Shown piece by piece: positions 25,882 through 36,198 of a DNA stretch of 64,000 bases (positions within the stretch are counted from its first letter, which is position 1; every line of letters begins with the position of its first letter). Both the position numbers and the translations under genes were made by a program. Source of the stretch: Lachnospiraceae bacterium (GTDB lineage Bacteria > Bacillota > Clostridia > Lachnospirales > Lachnospiraceae); the NCBI GenBank assembly GCA_021771755.1, contig JAETOL010000003.1:124001-188000 (forward strand), read 5' to 3'. Below the pieces are notes generated by a model that searched no databases, was not told the DNA's origin, and saw only the letters and a program-made list of their open reading frames with translations.

Positions 25882-26700
25882 ATGGCACAGTCAGTTTTTA
25901 ACCGTTATGAAAAAAATTATCTGATGCCGGAGCCGGTATATCTGGAGCTGAGAAAACGGCTGACACCTTATATGCAGGAAGACGAATATGGGCTTCACAC
26001 GATATGCAATATTTATTATGACACCAGGGATTCTTATCTGATACGCCGGTCCATTGAACATCCGGTTTACAAGGAAAAACTCAGGCTGAGAAGCTATGGG
26101 ATTCCTGCACTGGATTCCAAAGTATTCCTGGAGATCAAGAAAAAATACCGGAAGGTAGTCAATAAACGGAGAATTCAGCTTACTTTGAAGGAAGCTTATG
26201 ATTACATAGAGCGGGGAATACGTCCGGAGCAGGACAGCCAGATCCTTCACGAGATCGATTTTTTTCTGCAGCGCTATCCGCTGGTAAAAGGCTTGTACCT
26301 GGCATACGACCGGATCGCACTGTTCGGAAAACAGGATGCGTCTTTTCGAGTGACATTTGATCAGAATATACGAAGCCGTCATGTGGCAATGGGGCTGGAA
26401 AACGGAGATGCCGGAGAAAAGCTCCTGCCGGAAGGCTATTATCTGATGGAAAGTAAGATTATGGGTGCGGCTCCTCTCTGGTTTACAGAGATTTTATCGG
26501 ATCTGTCCATTTACCCGGTTTCTTTTTCAAAATATGGAAACATTTACAAAAAAGAGCACAATTCTTTTGATGTGGAACAGTTAATGGTTCACAGAATGGA
26601 AAACTGGAATGGAAGCTGGAGGGATTATTATGAAAAATGTAACAGAGTCTTATCTGAAGGAGCACCTGAAAAGTGCAGTAGAGCAGCTTTTACCGGATAA
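25882..26700 (+). CDS. VTC-domain polyphosphate polymerase-like protein
   Basis: 272 aa, one VTC catalytic tunnel domain. Basic and acidic tunnel residues are visible in FNRYEKNYLM, ICNIYYDTRD, EKLRLRSYG and KVFLEIKKKYRKVVNKRR, and the late YLMESKIMG carries the conserved E. In yeast Vtc4 this fold makes polyphosphate from ATP. No membrane anchor is present. It sits with an RsgI-like membrane protein (72-bp overlap downstream) and near a PPK2-type phosphotransferase (28759), which supports a polyphosphate role. Confidence 0.85.
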   Translation: MAQSVFNRYEKNYLMPEPVYLELRKRLTPYMQEDEYGLHTICNIYYDTRDSYLIRRSIEHPVYKEKLRLRSYGIPALDSKVFLEIKKKYRKVVNKRRIQLTLKEAYDYIERGIRPEQDSQILHEIDFFLQRYPLVKGLYLAYDRIALFGKQDASFRVTFDQNIRSRHVAMGLENGDAGEKLLPEGYYLMESKIMGAAPLWFTEILSDLSIYPVSFSKYGNIYKKEHNSFDVEQLMVHRMENWNGSWRDYYEKCNRVLSEGAPEKCSRAAFTG

Positions 26701-27682
26701 GGCAGAGGAAATATGGGCTCAGCCGGTGAAAAAGGCTTCTGGTGACGAATGGTTTCTGGATGGTCTGGACAGACATCTTCACACTGCCGCAAAGGTCATA
26801 AAGATCGTGTCTGCAGCAGCTGCCTGTCTGGTGGTTGGGATGTTTTCTTATTATATGATCGTGCTTCATTCGCAGGCAACGGTGTATCTGGATGTAAACC
26901 CCAGTATCCAGTTTGAACTGAACAGCAGAGAAGCGGTGATCTCTGCGGAAGCAGCCAATCAGGATGGAGAAACCATCCTCGAAGATATGGATCTGAAGCA
27001 TACAGATCTGGATGTTGCAGTAAATGCAATTCTCGGCTCTATGGTCAAGCATGGATATCTGAGCCAGGCAGAAGATATGGTACTGCTTTCTGTGGACAGC
27101 AGTGATCGGAGCAAAAGTGAAAAACTTCGTACAGAGATCTCTGAAGAAATCAGCAGCTGTCTGGATTCCATGGTGGGATCAGCTTCTGTTTTTGATCAGG
27201 ATGTGTATGTGGATGACGAGTTAAAAGCTATGGCAGAACAGTATGAGATCACACCAGGTAAGGCGGAGCTGATACGGAAACTGACCTCAGAAAATCCAAA
27301 GCTGAACTATGCAGAACTGGCAGTCCTGCCGATCAAAGATCTGGTGGCAAGGCTGAACCAGGAAGGGATAGATTTAAGAGAATATGCCAACTATACCGGA
27401 AACGGGTATAATCTGGAACCGGAAGAGGAAGACGATGATTCCGAAGATGACAGGAGTCAGGGAAGGATTCCTGCGAATGGTTCTTCAGAGAGAAATGAAA
27501 CCTCGGTATCTCCGGTAAGGAGACCGGAAGCAGAAGAACCGGAATACGAAGCTCCAGAGCCGGAAGAACCGGAGTATGAGGCACCGGAACCGGAATATGA
27601 AGCCCCGGAGCCGGAGTATGAGGCGCCGGAACCGGAATATGAAGCTCCGGAAGCAGAGGACGATGAGGAGGAGGATGACTGA
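26630..27682 (+). CDS. RsgI-like membrane protein with acidic repeat tail
   Basis: 350 aa. A cytosolic N-terminus of about 55 residues, one membrane segment (about 57-79), then an RsgI-type extracellular domain beginning ATVYLDVNPSIQFELN. The C-terminus (from about residue 265) is acidic and ends in five EYEAPEP-type repeats. The domain is known from anti-sigma factors for SigI. The canonical RsgI N-terminal SigI-binding domain is not evident, and no sigI lies beside it. ATG 26630 follows GGAGGG inside the VTC gene, an overlap of about 71 bp. Role: probably surface signalling, unproven. Confidence 0.75.
   Translation: MKNVTESYLKEHLKSAVEQLLPDKAEEIWAQPVKKASGDEWFLDGLDRHLHTAAKVIKIVSAAAACLVVGMFSYYMIVLHSQATVYLDVNPSIQFELNSREAVISAEAANQDGETILEDMDLKHTDLDVAVNAILGSMVKHGYLSQAEDMVLLSVDSSDRSKSEKLRTEISEEISSCLDSMVGSASVFDQDVYVDDELKAMAEQYEITPGKAELIRKLTSENPKLNYAELAVLPIKDLVARLNQEGIDLREYANYTGNGYNLEPEEEDDDSEDDRSQGRIPANGSSERNETSVSPVRRPEAEEPEYEAPEPEEPEYEAPEPEYEAPEPEYEAPEPEYEAPEAEDDEEEDD
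27541..27654 (+). repeat. Tandem 21-bp coding repeats
   Basis: Five 21-bp units (27541-27561, 27571-27591, 27592-27612, 27613-27633, 27634-27654) encode EYEAPEP-like heptads; a 9-bp insert splits unit 1 from 2. Neighbouring units alternate synonymous codons (GAG TAT GAG then GAA TAT GAA), giving a 42-bp higher-order repeat, consistent with duplication in pairs. Confidence 0.85.
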
Positions 27683-27805
27683 GAAACATCTTTTTTGCAG
27701 CTGTTTTTTATAAAAAATGCCAGTTTACAATCCAAAAAATCTAAAATATAATGGGAAGGATGAGAACGATTCCACAATGGATAGATTTTTGGAGGATACT
27801 AGAAG

Positions 27806-28633
27806 ATGCGTAAAAAAATTATTTTTCTTGACATAGACGGAACACTGACAGAGCCGGGGAGCAATGTGCCCCCGGCTTCTGCTCTGGAAGCAGTAAAAAA
27901 GGCACAGGAAGCAGGAAATCTGGTATTTTTGTGCAGTGGAAGAAACTATGGGATGCTTACCTCTCTTCTGAAGTATGGATTTGACGGTGCGGTAGCCAGT
28001 GCAGGCGGTTATATCGTATGTGGAGATCAGGTGATCTATGACTGTCCTATGACAGACATCCAGAAAGAAAAAGTCATGGAAACTCTGAAAGAAAATGGAG
28101 TGTACCGTACGGCAGAATGTGTAGAAGGAGCTTATGCCGATGAAGGTCTTGAGGATTTTCTGAAAGATAGTTTTGGAAAAAATGGAAGCAGCGAACTGCT
28201 GCGCTGGAGAGAAATGATAAAAAAATCCTTTCATATTCAGCCTATGGAAGAATATGCAGGGCAGCCGGTATACAAATTCGTAGTAATGAGTCCTTCTATG
28301 GAAAATCTGAACCAGTCCAAAACAGTTTTGGATAAGGAATTTCAGTTCTGTATTCAGGACGATTCCAAAGGATTTGTAAACTGTGAGATCATTAACCGGA
28401 AATTCAATAAGGGTACGGGCGTGCAGCGTGTCTGTGAACATTATCAGATTCCGATCAGCGATTCGGTAGGGTTTGGTGACAGTATGAACGATAAGGAGAT
28501 GCTGGAGACAGTCGGTCTTAGCATCTGTATGGAAAACGGAAGCGAAGCAGTAAAAAAAATCGCAGATGAGATCTGTCCGCCAGTGACAGAGGACGGTCTC
28601 TGGAAATCCTTTCAGGAGCATCATCTGATGTAA
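27806..28633 (+). CDS. HAD-superfamily (Cof-type) phosphatase
   Basis: 275 aa. HAD motif I is FLDIDGTLTE at the N-terminus, motif II LCSGRN, and the last motif GFGDSMNDKEML. The C2B cap in between marks the Cof subfamily, which dephosphorylates sugar phosphates or cofactors in the cytosol. ATG 27806 lies behind TGGAGGATAC. The exact substrate cannot be inferred. Confidence 0.9.
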   Translation: MRKKIIFLDIDGTLTEPGSNVPPASALEAVKKAQEAGNLVFLCSGRNYGMLTSLLKYGFDGAVASAGGYIVCGDQVIYDCPMTDIQKEKVMETLKENGVYRTAECVEGAYADEGLEDFLKDSFGKNGSSELLRWREMIKKSFHIQPMEEYAGQPVYKFVVMSPSMENLNQSKTVLDKEFQFCIQDDSKGFVNCEIINRKFNKGTGVQRVCEHYQIPISDSVGFGDSMNDKEMLETVGLSICMENGSEAVKKIADEICPPVTEDGLWKSFQEHHLM

Positions 28634-28758
28634 AAAAGAATCCTTTTTTTTCTGATATTTCTCTGTTTTTTTTGTAAAATATAATAAAAACCGTGGTATA
28701 ATAAGGTTACTTAACTGATTTAAAGTGCGACATAAAAAGACAGAAAAGGGGTGAAATT

Positions 28759-30231
28759 ATGCTGAAAGAATGGACACCGGCGGAGATTCCGGAAAAAGAA
28801 GAACTGGAAATGCAGCTTGACCGGGACAGGGATAAGCTTTATGAACTTCAGATGAAGATCAAGGAATACAAGGTTCCGGTACTGGTGCTGTTTGAAGGAT
28901 GGGCAGCGGCAGGAAAGGGAAGTACCATTGGAAAGGTGATTAAAAACATCGATCCCAGATTTTTTAAGGTGGCGACCATGTCTGCACCGTCGGAAGAGGA
29001 GCTGAGAAAACCGTTTCTTTACCGCTATATGAAACAGATTCCGGAAGAGGGGAAATTTACCTTTCTGGATTCCGGCTGGATGGAGCAGATTACAGGCGAA
29101 ATCCTGAAAAAAGAGATCTCGGATTCAGAGTATGAGAAACGGATTGAGAGTATCCGTCGATTTGAGCGGCAGCTGACAGATAACGGATACCTGGTGCTGA
29201 AGTTTTTTATGCATATTGAAAAAGAAGAGCAGGATACCCGTCTGAAAAAACTGCTGGAAGAGGAAGATACCAGCTGGAGAGTGACAAAATTTGATCGCTG
29301 GCAGAATGAGCACTACGGCAAATGCCGGAAAGTTTTTGACCGTTATATGAAGGATACAAATCTTCCTTCTGCTCCCTGGTATATCATAGACGCCCGGAAT
29401 CGGAAATGGGCGGAGCTTCAGATCATGGATATCCTGATCAGCAGCATTGAGGTTGCCATGCAGAACCGGAAACATTCTTCTCCTATTCTTCAGAATGTTT
29501 TTCCTCTGGTAAAAATGCCCAAACTGGCAGAGGTGGAGCTTCAGGATAAGGAGATCAGTGATGAGGAGTACAGAAGTGAGCTGAAGAGTCTTCAGAAACG
29601 TCTGGGAGAACTGCATAACCGCCTTTACCGGAAGAGGGTTCCGGTGATCATTACCTATGAAGGCTGGGATGCAGCAGGAAAGGGTGGAAATATTAAAAGG
29701 ATCACAGGTGCATTAGATCCAAGAGGCTATGAGGTTCATCCCATCGCCAGTCCGGAGCCCCACGAAAAGTCCCGCCATTACCTTTGGAGATTCTGGACAA
29801 GGCTTCCAAAAGACGGGCATATTGCTGTTTTTGACCGCACCTGGTATGGCCGTGTCATGGTAGAGAGGCTGGAAGGCTTCTGTACAGAAAACGACTGGAA
29901 ACGCGCCTATAATGAGATCAATGAGTTTGAAAAAGAACTTTCTGACTGGGGTGCTGTGATCATTAAATTCTGGGTACAGATCGACAAGGATACGCAGCTT
30001 GCCCGGTTTACAGAACGGCAGAACAATCCGGAAAAGCAGTGGAAGATTACAGATGAGGACTGGCGTAACCGGGAAAAATGGGATCTTTATGAGGACGCTG
30101 TGAACGAAATGCTGAAAAAGACAAGTACAACGTTTGCTCCCTGGCATATTCTGGAATCTGTAGACAAAAAATATGCCCGGATCAAAGCTCTGAAAATTGT
30201 AATAAAAGAATTGGAAAAGGCCCTGGATTAA
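28759..30231 (+). CDS. pap: Polyphosphate:AMP phosphotransferase (double PPK2)
   Basis: 490 aa with two PPK2 domains. Domain 1 (about 30-230) has FEGWAAAGKGSTIGK but lacks the DRSWY lid motif (it reads DSGWMEQ), so it is probably structural. Domain 2 (about 275-490) has YEGWDAAGKGGNIKR, ASPEPHEKSRHYLWRFW and FDRTWYGRVMVERLEGF, all active-site features. It makes ADP from AMP with polyphosphate. ATG 28759 follows AAAAGGGG. With the VTC-like protein at 25882 it completes a make-and-use pair for polyphosphate. Confidence 0.92.
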   Translation: MLKEWTPAEIPEKEELEMQLDRDRDKLYELQMKIKEYKVPVLVLFEGWAAAGKGSTIGKVIKNIDPRFFKVATMSAPSEEELRKPFLYRYMKQIPEEGKFTFLDSGWMEQITGEILKKEISDSEYEKRIESIRRFERQLTDNGYLVLKFFMHIEKEEQDTRLKKLLEEEDTSWRVTKFDRWQNEHYGKCRKVFDRYMKDTNLPSAPWYIIDARNRKWAELQIMDILISSIEVAMQNRKHSSPILQNVFPLVKMPKLAEVELQDKEISDEEYRSELKSLQKRLGELHNRLYRKRVPVIITYEGWDAAGKGGNIKRITGALDPRGYEVHPIASPEPHEKSRHYLWRFWTRLPKDGHIAVFDRTWYGRVMVERLEGFCTENDWKRAYNEINEFEKELSDWGAVIIKFWVQIDKDTQLARFTERQNNPEKQWKITDEDWRNREKWDLYEDAVNEMLKKTSTTFAPWHILESVDKKYARIKALKIVIKELEKALD

Positions 30232-30240
30232 GGGCCTTTT
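30215..30240. terminator. Bidirectional terminator (pap / nrdR)
   Basis: AAAAGGCCCT (30215-30224) and AGGGCCTTTT (30231-30240) form a 10-bp stem with a 6-nt loop that includes the pap stop codon. A-run and T-run flanks serve both strands. Confidence 0.9.
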
Positions 30241-30242
30241 GT

Positions 30243-30695
30243 TTACGGCTCCATAAATTTTTTCAGTTCTTCCATAAAGGTGCTGACATCTTTAAATTCT
30301 CTGTAAACGGAGGCGAAGCGAACATAAGCAACCGCATCCAGAGACTGGAGATGCTCCATGACGATCTCTCCGATCTGACTGCTGGAAATCTCACGGTCTG
30401 CCCGGTCAAAAATCTCGCCTTCTATGGAATCCATAACTTCTTCGATTTTTTCTACAGGGATCGGGCGTTTATAGCAGGCGCGGAGAATCCCATCCTGAAC
30501 CTTGCTGCGACTGTATGGTTCACGGTTTTGATCTTTTTTTATGACGCTTAAAGGAATGGTCTCTACTTTTTCGTAGGTGGTGAATCGTTTTCCACAGGAT
30601 TCACACATCCGTCTCCTTCTGATGGAATTGGTATCTTCCACAGGACGTGAATCTACGACTCTGGTATTATCCTCTCCGCAAAACGGACATTTCAT
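30243..30695 (-). CDS. nrdR: Ribonucleotide reductase repressor NrdR
   Basis: 150 aa, standard length. The zinc ribbon (CPFCGEDNTRVVDSRP then RRRMCESCGKRFTTYE) binds NrdR boxes, and the ATP-cone follows (VIKKDQNREPYSRSKVQDGI). It represses ribonucleotide reductase genes when dATP is high. Start at 30695, behind GAAAGGGGA. Its promoter is at 30730-30759. Confidence 0.96.
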   Translation of the reverse strand: MKCPFCGEDNTRVVDSRPVEDTNSIRRRRMCESCGKRFTTYEKVETIPLSVIKKDQNREPYSRSKVQDGILRACYKRPIPVEKIEEVMDSIEGEIFDRADREISSSQIGEIVMEHLQSLDAVAYVRFASVYREFKDVSTFMEELKKFMEP

Positions 30696-30729
30696 GGTAT
30701 TTTCCCCTTTCTCCCATATTTATGTGCAC

Positions 30730-30759
30730 ATTATACTATAATTATACTTTTTATGTCAA
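30730..30759 (-). promoter_or_regulatory. nrdR promoter
   Basis: On the minus strand TTGACA (complement of 30754-30759), 18 bp and TATAAT (complement of 30730-30735). It lies about 35 bp upstream of the nrdR start. Confidence 0.75.
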
Positions 30760-30820
30760 CAAATGGAAAAGCATATTCAATGTTTTTTTTACATATAATT
30801 ATGAAAAAACAGGTGTGATC

Positions 30821-31084
30821 ATGCGGTTATGTGAACTGAAACAAAAGGAGATCATCAATACCTGTACCTGTCGCTGCCTGGGTTCTCCTATGGATGTAGA
30901 ATTTGACTGTGCTACAGGAAGGATTACGGCGCTGATTGTTCCCGGACCAGGCAGATTCTGCAGTTTTTTTGGCAGAGAAAGTGAATATGTGATTCCCTGG
31001 AACTGTATCTGCCAGATCGGAGATGATATTATTCTGGTTGAGATAAAAGAAGAAAAATGTCTTCGCAAAGACCGGCAGGGCTGA
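30821..31084 (+). CDS. ylmC: YlmC/YmxH-type PRC-barrel sporulation protein
   Basis: 87 aa. The pattern MRLCELKQKEIINTCTCRCLG, then VEFDCATGRITALIVPG and YVIPWNCICQIGDDIILVE (each a short part) is that of the YlmC/YmxH family, a small PRC-barrel protein conserved in spore formers next to sigE/sigG. Its biochemical role is unknown. ATG 30821 is chosen; upstream frame has no ribosome site, and the AGGTGTG before 30821 is weak. sigG follows after about 100 bp. Confidence 0.87.
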   Translation: MRLCELKQKEIINTCTCRCLGSPMDVEFDCATGRITALIVPGPGRFCSFFGRESEYVIPWNCICQIGDDIILVEIKEEKCLRKDRQG

Positions 31085-31188
31085 ACTGTCAAGGGCTTAT
31101 ATTTTTTATATTTTTCTGAAAAAAGTATATTTATCCTTCTCTTTGAGAAAGCTTTTTAGTGAGCAAAAGAGAGAAGGAGGATGTTTCG

Positions 31189-31968
31189 ATGGCGCTTAAT
31201 AAGGTTGAGATCTGCGGAGTTAATACTTCGGAGCTTCCGGTTTTAAAGTCGGAGGAAAAGGAAGAATTGTTTCTGAGGATCAAGGAAGGGGATAAAGAGG
31301 CAAGAGAACGTTACATCAAAGGAAATCTAAGGCTTGTATTAAGTGTTATCAGGCGCTTTCAGAACAGTAATGAAAATGCGGACGATCTGTTCCAGATCGG
31401 CTGCATAGGACTGATGAAGGCAATCGATAATTTTGATACTACGCTCCAGGTGAAATTTTCCACTTATGCAGTGCCAATGATCATCGGTGAGATCCGCAGA
31501 TATCTTCGGGATAATAACAGCATCCGTGTCAGCCGGTCTCTGAAAGATATTGCATACAAGGCCATTTATGCCAGAGAAAATTATACAAAAGAGCATTTAA
31601 GGGAGCCGACCATTGCAGAAATCGCAGAGGAAACGGGTATCGATAAAGAGATGATCGTCTATGCCATGGATGCCATACAGAATCCGGTCAGCCTTTTTGA
31701 ACCGGTATACACAGAAGGAGGAGATACACTTTATGTGATGGATCAGATCAGTGATAAAAAGAACCGGGAGGAAAGATGGATAGAAAATCTATCTCTTCGA
31801 GAGGCCATGCAGAGGCTTTCCAGCAGGGAACGTCACATTATAGAAATGCGTTTTTATGAGGGAAAAACCCAGATGGAGGTGGCGGAGGAGGTAGGAATCT
31901 CCCAGGCGCAGGTCAGCCGTCTGGAGAAAACAGCTTTGAAAAGTATGAAAAATTTTCTGAGTTCATAA
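31189..31968 (+). CDS. sigG: Sporulation sigma factor SigG
   Basis: 259 aa. The opening KVEICGVNTSELPVL is specific to SigG. Region 2 (DLFQIGCIGLMKAIDNFD and FSTYAVPMIIGEIRRYLRD) and region 4 (EVAEEVGISQAQVSRLEK) are complete. SigG drives late forespore transcription. ATG 31189 lies behind AGAAGGAGG; the ATG/GTG at 31159 has no ribosome site. A GTATA plus GAGAAAGC pair upstream (31125-31155) loosely resembles a SigF/SigG promoter, which would fit known control, but is weak evidence. Confidence 0.96.
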   Translation: MALNKVEICGVNTSELPVLKSEEKEELFLRIKEGDKEARERYIKGNLRLVLSVIRRFQNSNENADDLFQIGCIGLMKAIDNFDTTLQVKFSTYAVPMIIGEIRRYLRDNNSIRVSRSLKDIAYKAIYARENYTKEHLREPTIAEIAEETGIDKEMIVYAMDAIQNPVSLFEPVYTEGGDTLYVMDQISDKKNREERWIENLSLREAMQRLSSRERHIIEMRFYEGKTQMEVAEEVGISQAQVSRLEKTALKSMKNFLSS

Positions 31969-31983
31969 TCTGCAAAAAAAGAT

Positions 31984-32024
31984 GACGCTGTGAAAGTGGG
32001 ATATACTTTCACAGCGTCGTTTTT
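31984..32024. terminator. Bidirectional terminator (sigG / gdhA)
   Basis: GACGCTGTGAAAGT (31984-31997) pairs perfectly with ACTTTCACAGCGTC (32005-32018), a 14-bp stem, followed by GTTTTT on + and preceded by an A-run for the minus strand. Confidence 0.93.
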
Positions 32025-32049
32025 CAGAATTTATTTTCTGTCAGGAGGA

Positions 32050-33725
<1,676 letters not shown>

Positions 33726-35087
33726 ATGACAGGATTTAACATGAAGGTAACACCGGAGATTGAGAATCTGACAGAACTGTGCAAAGAGAATACCAGCATT
33801 GATCTGTCTCTCTATGGGAAATATGACGTAAAGCGTGGTCTTCGTGATATCAATGGTAAGGGCGTGCTTGCGGGTCTGACTCAGGTGTCTAACGTTCAGG
33901 CAGTGAAGGTAGTGGATGGAAAAGAAGTTCCCTGTGCAGGAAGTCTGTACTACAGAGGGTATAATATCAAGGATCTGACAGCCGGTTTTGTAAAGGATAA
34001 CCGTTTTGGTTTTGAGGAGACTACATATCTTCTTCTGTTTGGCAGACTGCCGGATCAGAAACAGCTGGAAGACTTCAGACAGCTTCTTGCCAATCAGCGT
34101 TCACTTCCACGGAATTTTGTGCGCGATGTTGTGATGAAAGCGCCGGGAAGAGATATTATGAACGCGCTTTCCAGAAGTGTGCTGACACTTTATTCTTACG
34201 ACAATAACCCGGATGATATTTCTCTTCCGAATGTTCTTCGTCAATGTTTAAATCTTATCAGTGTATTTCCGCTTTTATCCGTATACGGATATCAGGCATA
34301 TAACCATTATATCAGAGGAAAAAGCCTTTATATCCATAATCCGAAAAAAGAGCTTTCCACAGCAGAAAACATCCTCCGGATCCTGAGACCGGATAAGAAG
34401 TATACAGATCTGGAAGCAAAAATCCTGGATCTTGCCCTGATCCTCCATATGGAGCATGGTGGTGGTAATAACTCCACATTTACGACCCATGTAGTATCTT
34501 CTTCCGGAACAGATACGTATTCAGCTATTGCAGCGGCTCTTGGTTCTCTGAAAGGACCGAAGCACGGCGGTGCGAATATTAAGGTAATCCGGATGTTTGA
34601 GGATATGAAAAAAGAAGTCCATGACTGGGAGGACGAAGATGAGGTACGTAAGTATCTGAAACGTCTTCTTCATAAGGAAGCCTTTGACAGAAGAGGACTG
34701 ATCTATGGTATGGGACATGCGATCTATTCTGTATCAGACCCGAGAGCAGAGGTTCTGAAAGGCTTTGTGGAAAGTCTTGCAAAGGAAAAAGGGCGCATGA
34801 AGGATTACAATCTGTACTCCATGGTAGAAAAAATGGCTCCGGAAGTCATTGCAGAAGAAAGAAGAATCTACAAAGGTGTCAGCGCCAATGTGGACTTCTA
34901 TAGTGGATTTGTGTACAGTATGCTGGATCTTCCTCTGGAACTTTATACACCGATGTTTGCAGTTGCACGTATTGTCGGATGGAGCGCTCACCGTATGGAA
35001 GAGCTGATCAATACAGACAAGATCATCCGTCCCGCATACAAAAATGTGCTGGCACCGGCAGAGTATGTTCCCCTTGATCAGCGCTGA
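33726..35087 (+). CDS. gltA: Citrate synthase
   Basis: 453 aa. It condenses oxaloacetate and acetyl-CoA. Catalytic blocks are seen: LILHMEHGGGNNSTFTTHV (first His), GPKHGGANIKV and GMGHAIYSVSDPRAE (second His) and a late SANVDFYSGFVYSMLDLP (Asp). The longer length and MEHGGGNNS rather than DHELNAST-type motif fit the anaerobe/Lachnospiraceae branch. ATG 33726 follows AAAGGAG. With gdhA next door it suggests a partial TCA path to glutamate. Confidence 0.95.
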   Translation: MTGFNMKVTPEIENLTELCKENTSIDLSLYGKYDVKRGLRDINGKGVLAGLTQVSNVQAVKVVDGKEVPCAGSLYYRGYNIKDLTAGFVKDNRFGFEETTYLLLFGRLPDQKQLEDFRQLLANQRSLPRNFVRDVVMKAPGRDIMNALSRSVLTLYSYDNNPDDISLPNVLRQCLNLISVFPLLSVYGYQAYNHYIRGKSLYIHNPKKELSTAENILRILRPDKKYTDLEAKILDLALILHMEHGGGNNSTFTTHVVSSSGTDTYSAIAAALGSLKGPKHGGANIKVIRMFEDMKKEVHDWEDEDEVRKYLKRLLHKEAFDRRGLIYGMGHAIYSVSDPRAEVLKGFVESLAKEKGRMKDYNLYSMVEKMAPEVIAEERRIYKGVSANVDFYSGFVYSMLDLPLELYTPMFAVARIVGWSAHRMEELINTDKIIRPAYKNVLAPAEYVPLDQR

Positions 35088-35111
35088 AAATATTAGTTGC
35101 AGGAGAGAAAA

Positions 35112-35615
35112 ATGTTTCGATGTTTTTTTCCGGATGAGTATCTGGAATCTGCGTATGCAGTAGATTACGAAAAGTTATATCAGGAAGGCTACAGAGGTCT
35201 TCTGTTCGATATCGATAATACGCTGGTGCCTCACGGGGCACCGGCGGATGAACGGGCAGCTGCGCTTTTTGAACGCCTTCGCAGGATTGGATTTAAGAGC
35301 TGCTTTTTATCAAATAACCAGATCCAGAGAGTTGCTTCCTTTAATGAAAAGATCGGGGAGCAATTTATAGAAAATGCACATAAGCCGGCAGTGGGAAATT
35401 ACAAAAAAGCCATGGAACTGCTGGGTACTGACTGTTCTAACACAGTTTTTATCGGAGATCAGCTTTTTACAGATATTTATGGGGCCAAAAGAACCGGCAT
35501 CCGTAATATCCTTGTGAAGCCGATTCATCCGAAAGAAGAGATTCAGATCGTTTTGAAACGATATCTGGAGAGAATCGTACTTTATTTTTACAGGAAAGAG
35601 GAGGGAACTTTATGA
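35112..35615 (+). CDS. yqeG: YqeG-family HAD phosphatase
   Basis: 167 aa, HAD IIIA type. Motif I LLFDIDNTLVPHG, motif II SCFLSNNQ, and VFIGDQLFTDIYGAKRTG with the metal-binding Asp. Family members are phosphatidylglycerophosphatase-like; an exact role in Firmicutes is not settled. ATG 35112 follows GCAGGAGAG rather than TTG 35097. It overlaps the next gene by 4 bp (ATGA). In Firmicutes yqeG usually precedes aroE/aroK-type or yqeH genes, as here. Confidence 0.9.
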   Translation: MFRCFFPDEYLESAYAVDYEKLYQEGYRGLLFDIDNTLVPHGAPADERAAALFERLRRIGFKSCFLSNNQIQRVASFNEKIGEQFIENAHKPAVGNYKKAMELLGTDCSNTVFIGDQLFTDIYGAKRTGIRNILVKPIHPKEEIQIVLKRYLERIVLYFYRKEEGTL

Positions 35616-36136
35616 ACCATGTGGTGATCATCGGGTTTATGGGTTCAGGTAAGACGAGAGTAGGCAAACAGCTTTCCAGAGATTTGGGACTGCCTTTTGT
35701 GGATCTTGAAAAATTAATTGTAAAAAAAATGAATCTGTCTGTCAGAGAGATATTTGAAAAATTCGGAGAGCCTTTTTTCCGTGCTCTGGAAACAATGGCA
35801 CTGAAAGAACTGATCAATGATAAAGAAAAAAAGGTGCTCTCTTTGGGATCCGGACTGCCTCTTCAGGAACAGAACCAGAAATACCTGAAGGAACTTGGTA
35901 CAGTAGTATATCTGAAAGGCTCTCTGGAAACTCTGAAAAAGAGACTGGAGGGTTCCAGAAAAGATCCGCTGCTGGATGGAGATGACAGAGATGAAAAGAT
36001 CAAGAAGCTTCTGAAGCAGAGAGACCCGGTATATCAGAAGTTTGCAGATATCCAGGTGATAACCGGAGAGAAGCCATTTGAGGAACTTGTAAAAGAAATT
36101 GAGGAAAAATTGGCAGCTTACGAAAAAAACAGTTGA
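35612..36136 (+). CDS. Shikimate-kinase homologue, divergent
   Basis: 174 aa. P-loop GFMGSGKTRVG, then PFVDLEKLIVKK, the arginine of EPFFRALE and the lid RDPVYQKFADI. It would phosphorylate shikimate in the chorismate pathway. Two usual shikimate contacts deviate: the DxD pair reads DLE, and the GGG loop reads SLGSGLP. So it may be a true but divergent AroK or a related kinase. The start overlaps yqeG by ATGA, behind GAGGAGGG, so the two are coupled; efp follows. Confidence 0.72.
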   Translation: MNHVVIIGFMGSGKTRVGKQLSRDLGLPFVDLEKLIVKKMNLSVREIFEKFGEPFFRALETMALKELINDKEKKVLSLGSGLPLQEQNQKYLKELGTVVYLKGSLETLKKRLEGSRKDPLLDGDDRDEKIKKLLKQRDPVYQKFADIQVITGEKPFEELVKEIEEKLAAYEKNS

Positions 36137-36198
36137 AAAAACTGTTATGGTATTATAGAATGTTGAGTAGTGAAGATTACTAGAAGGAGGATTTAACT

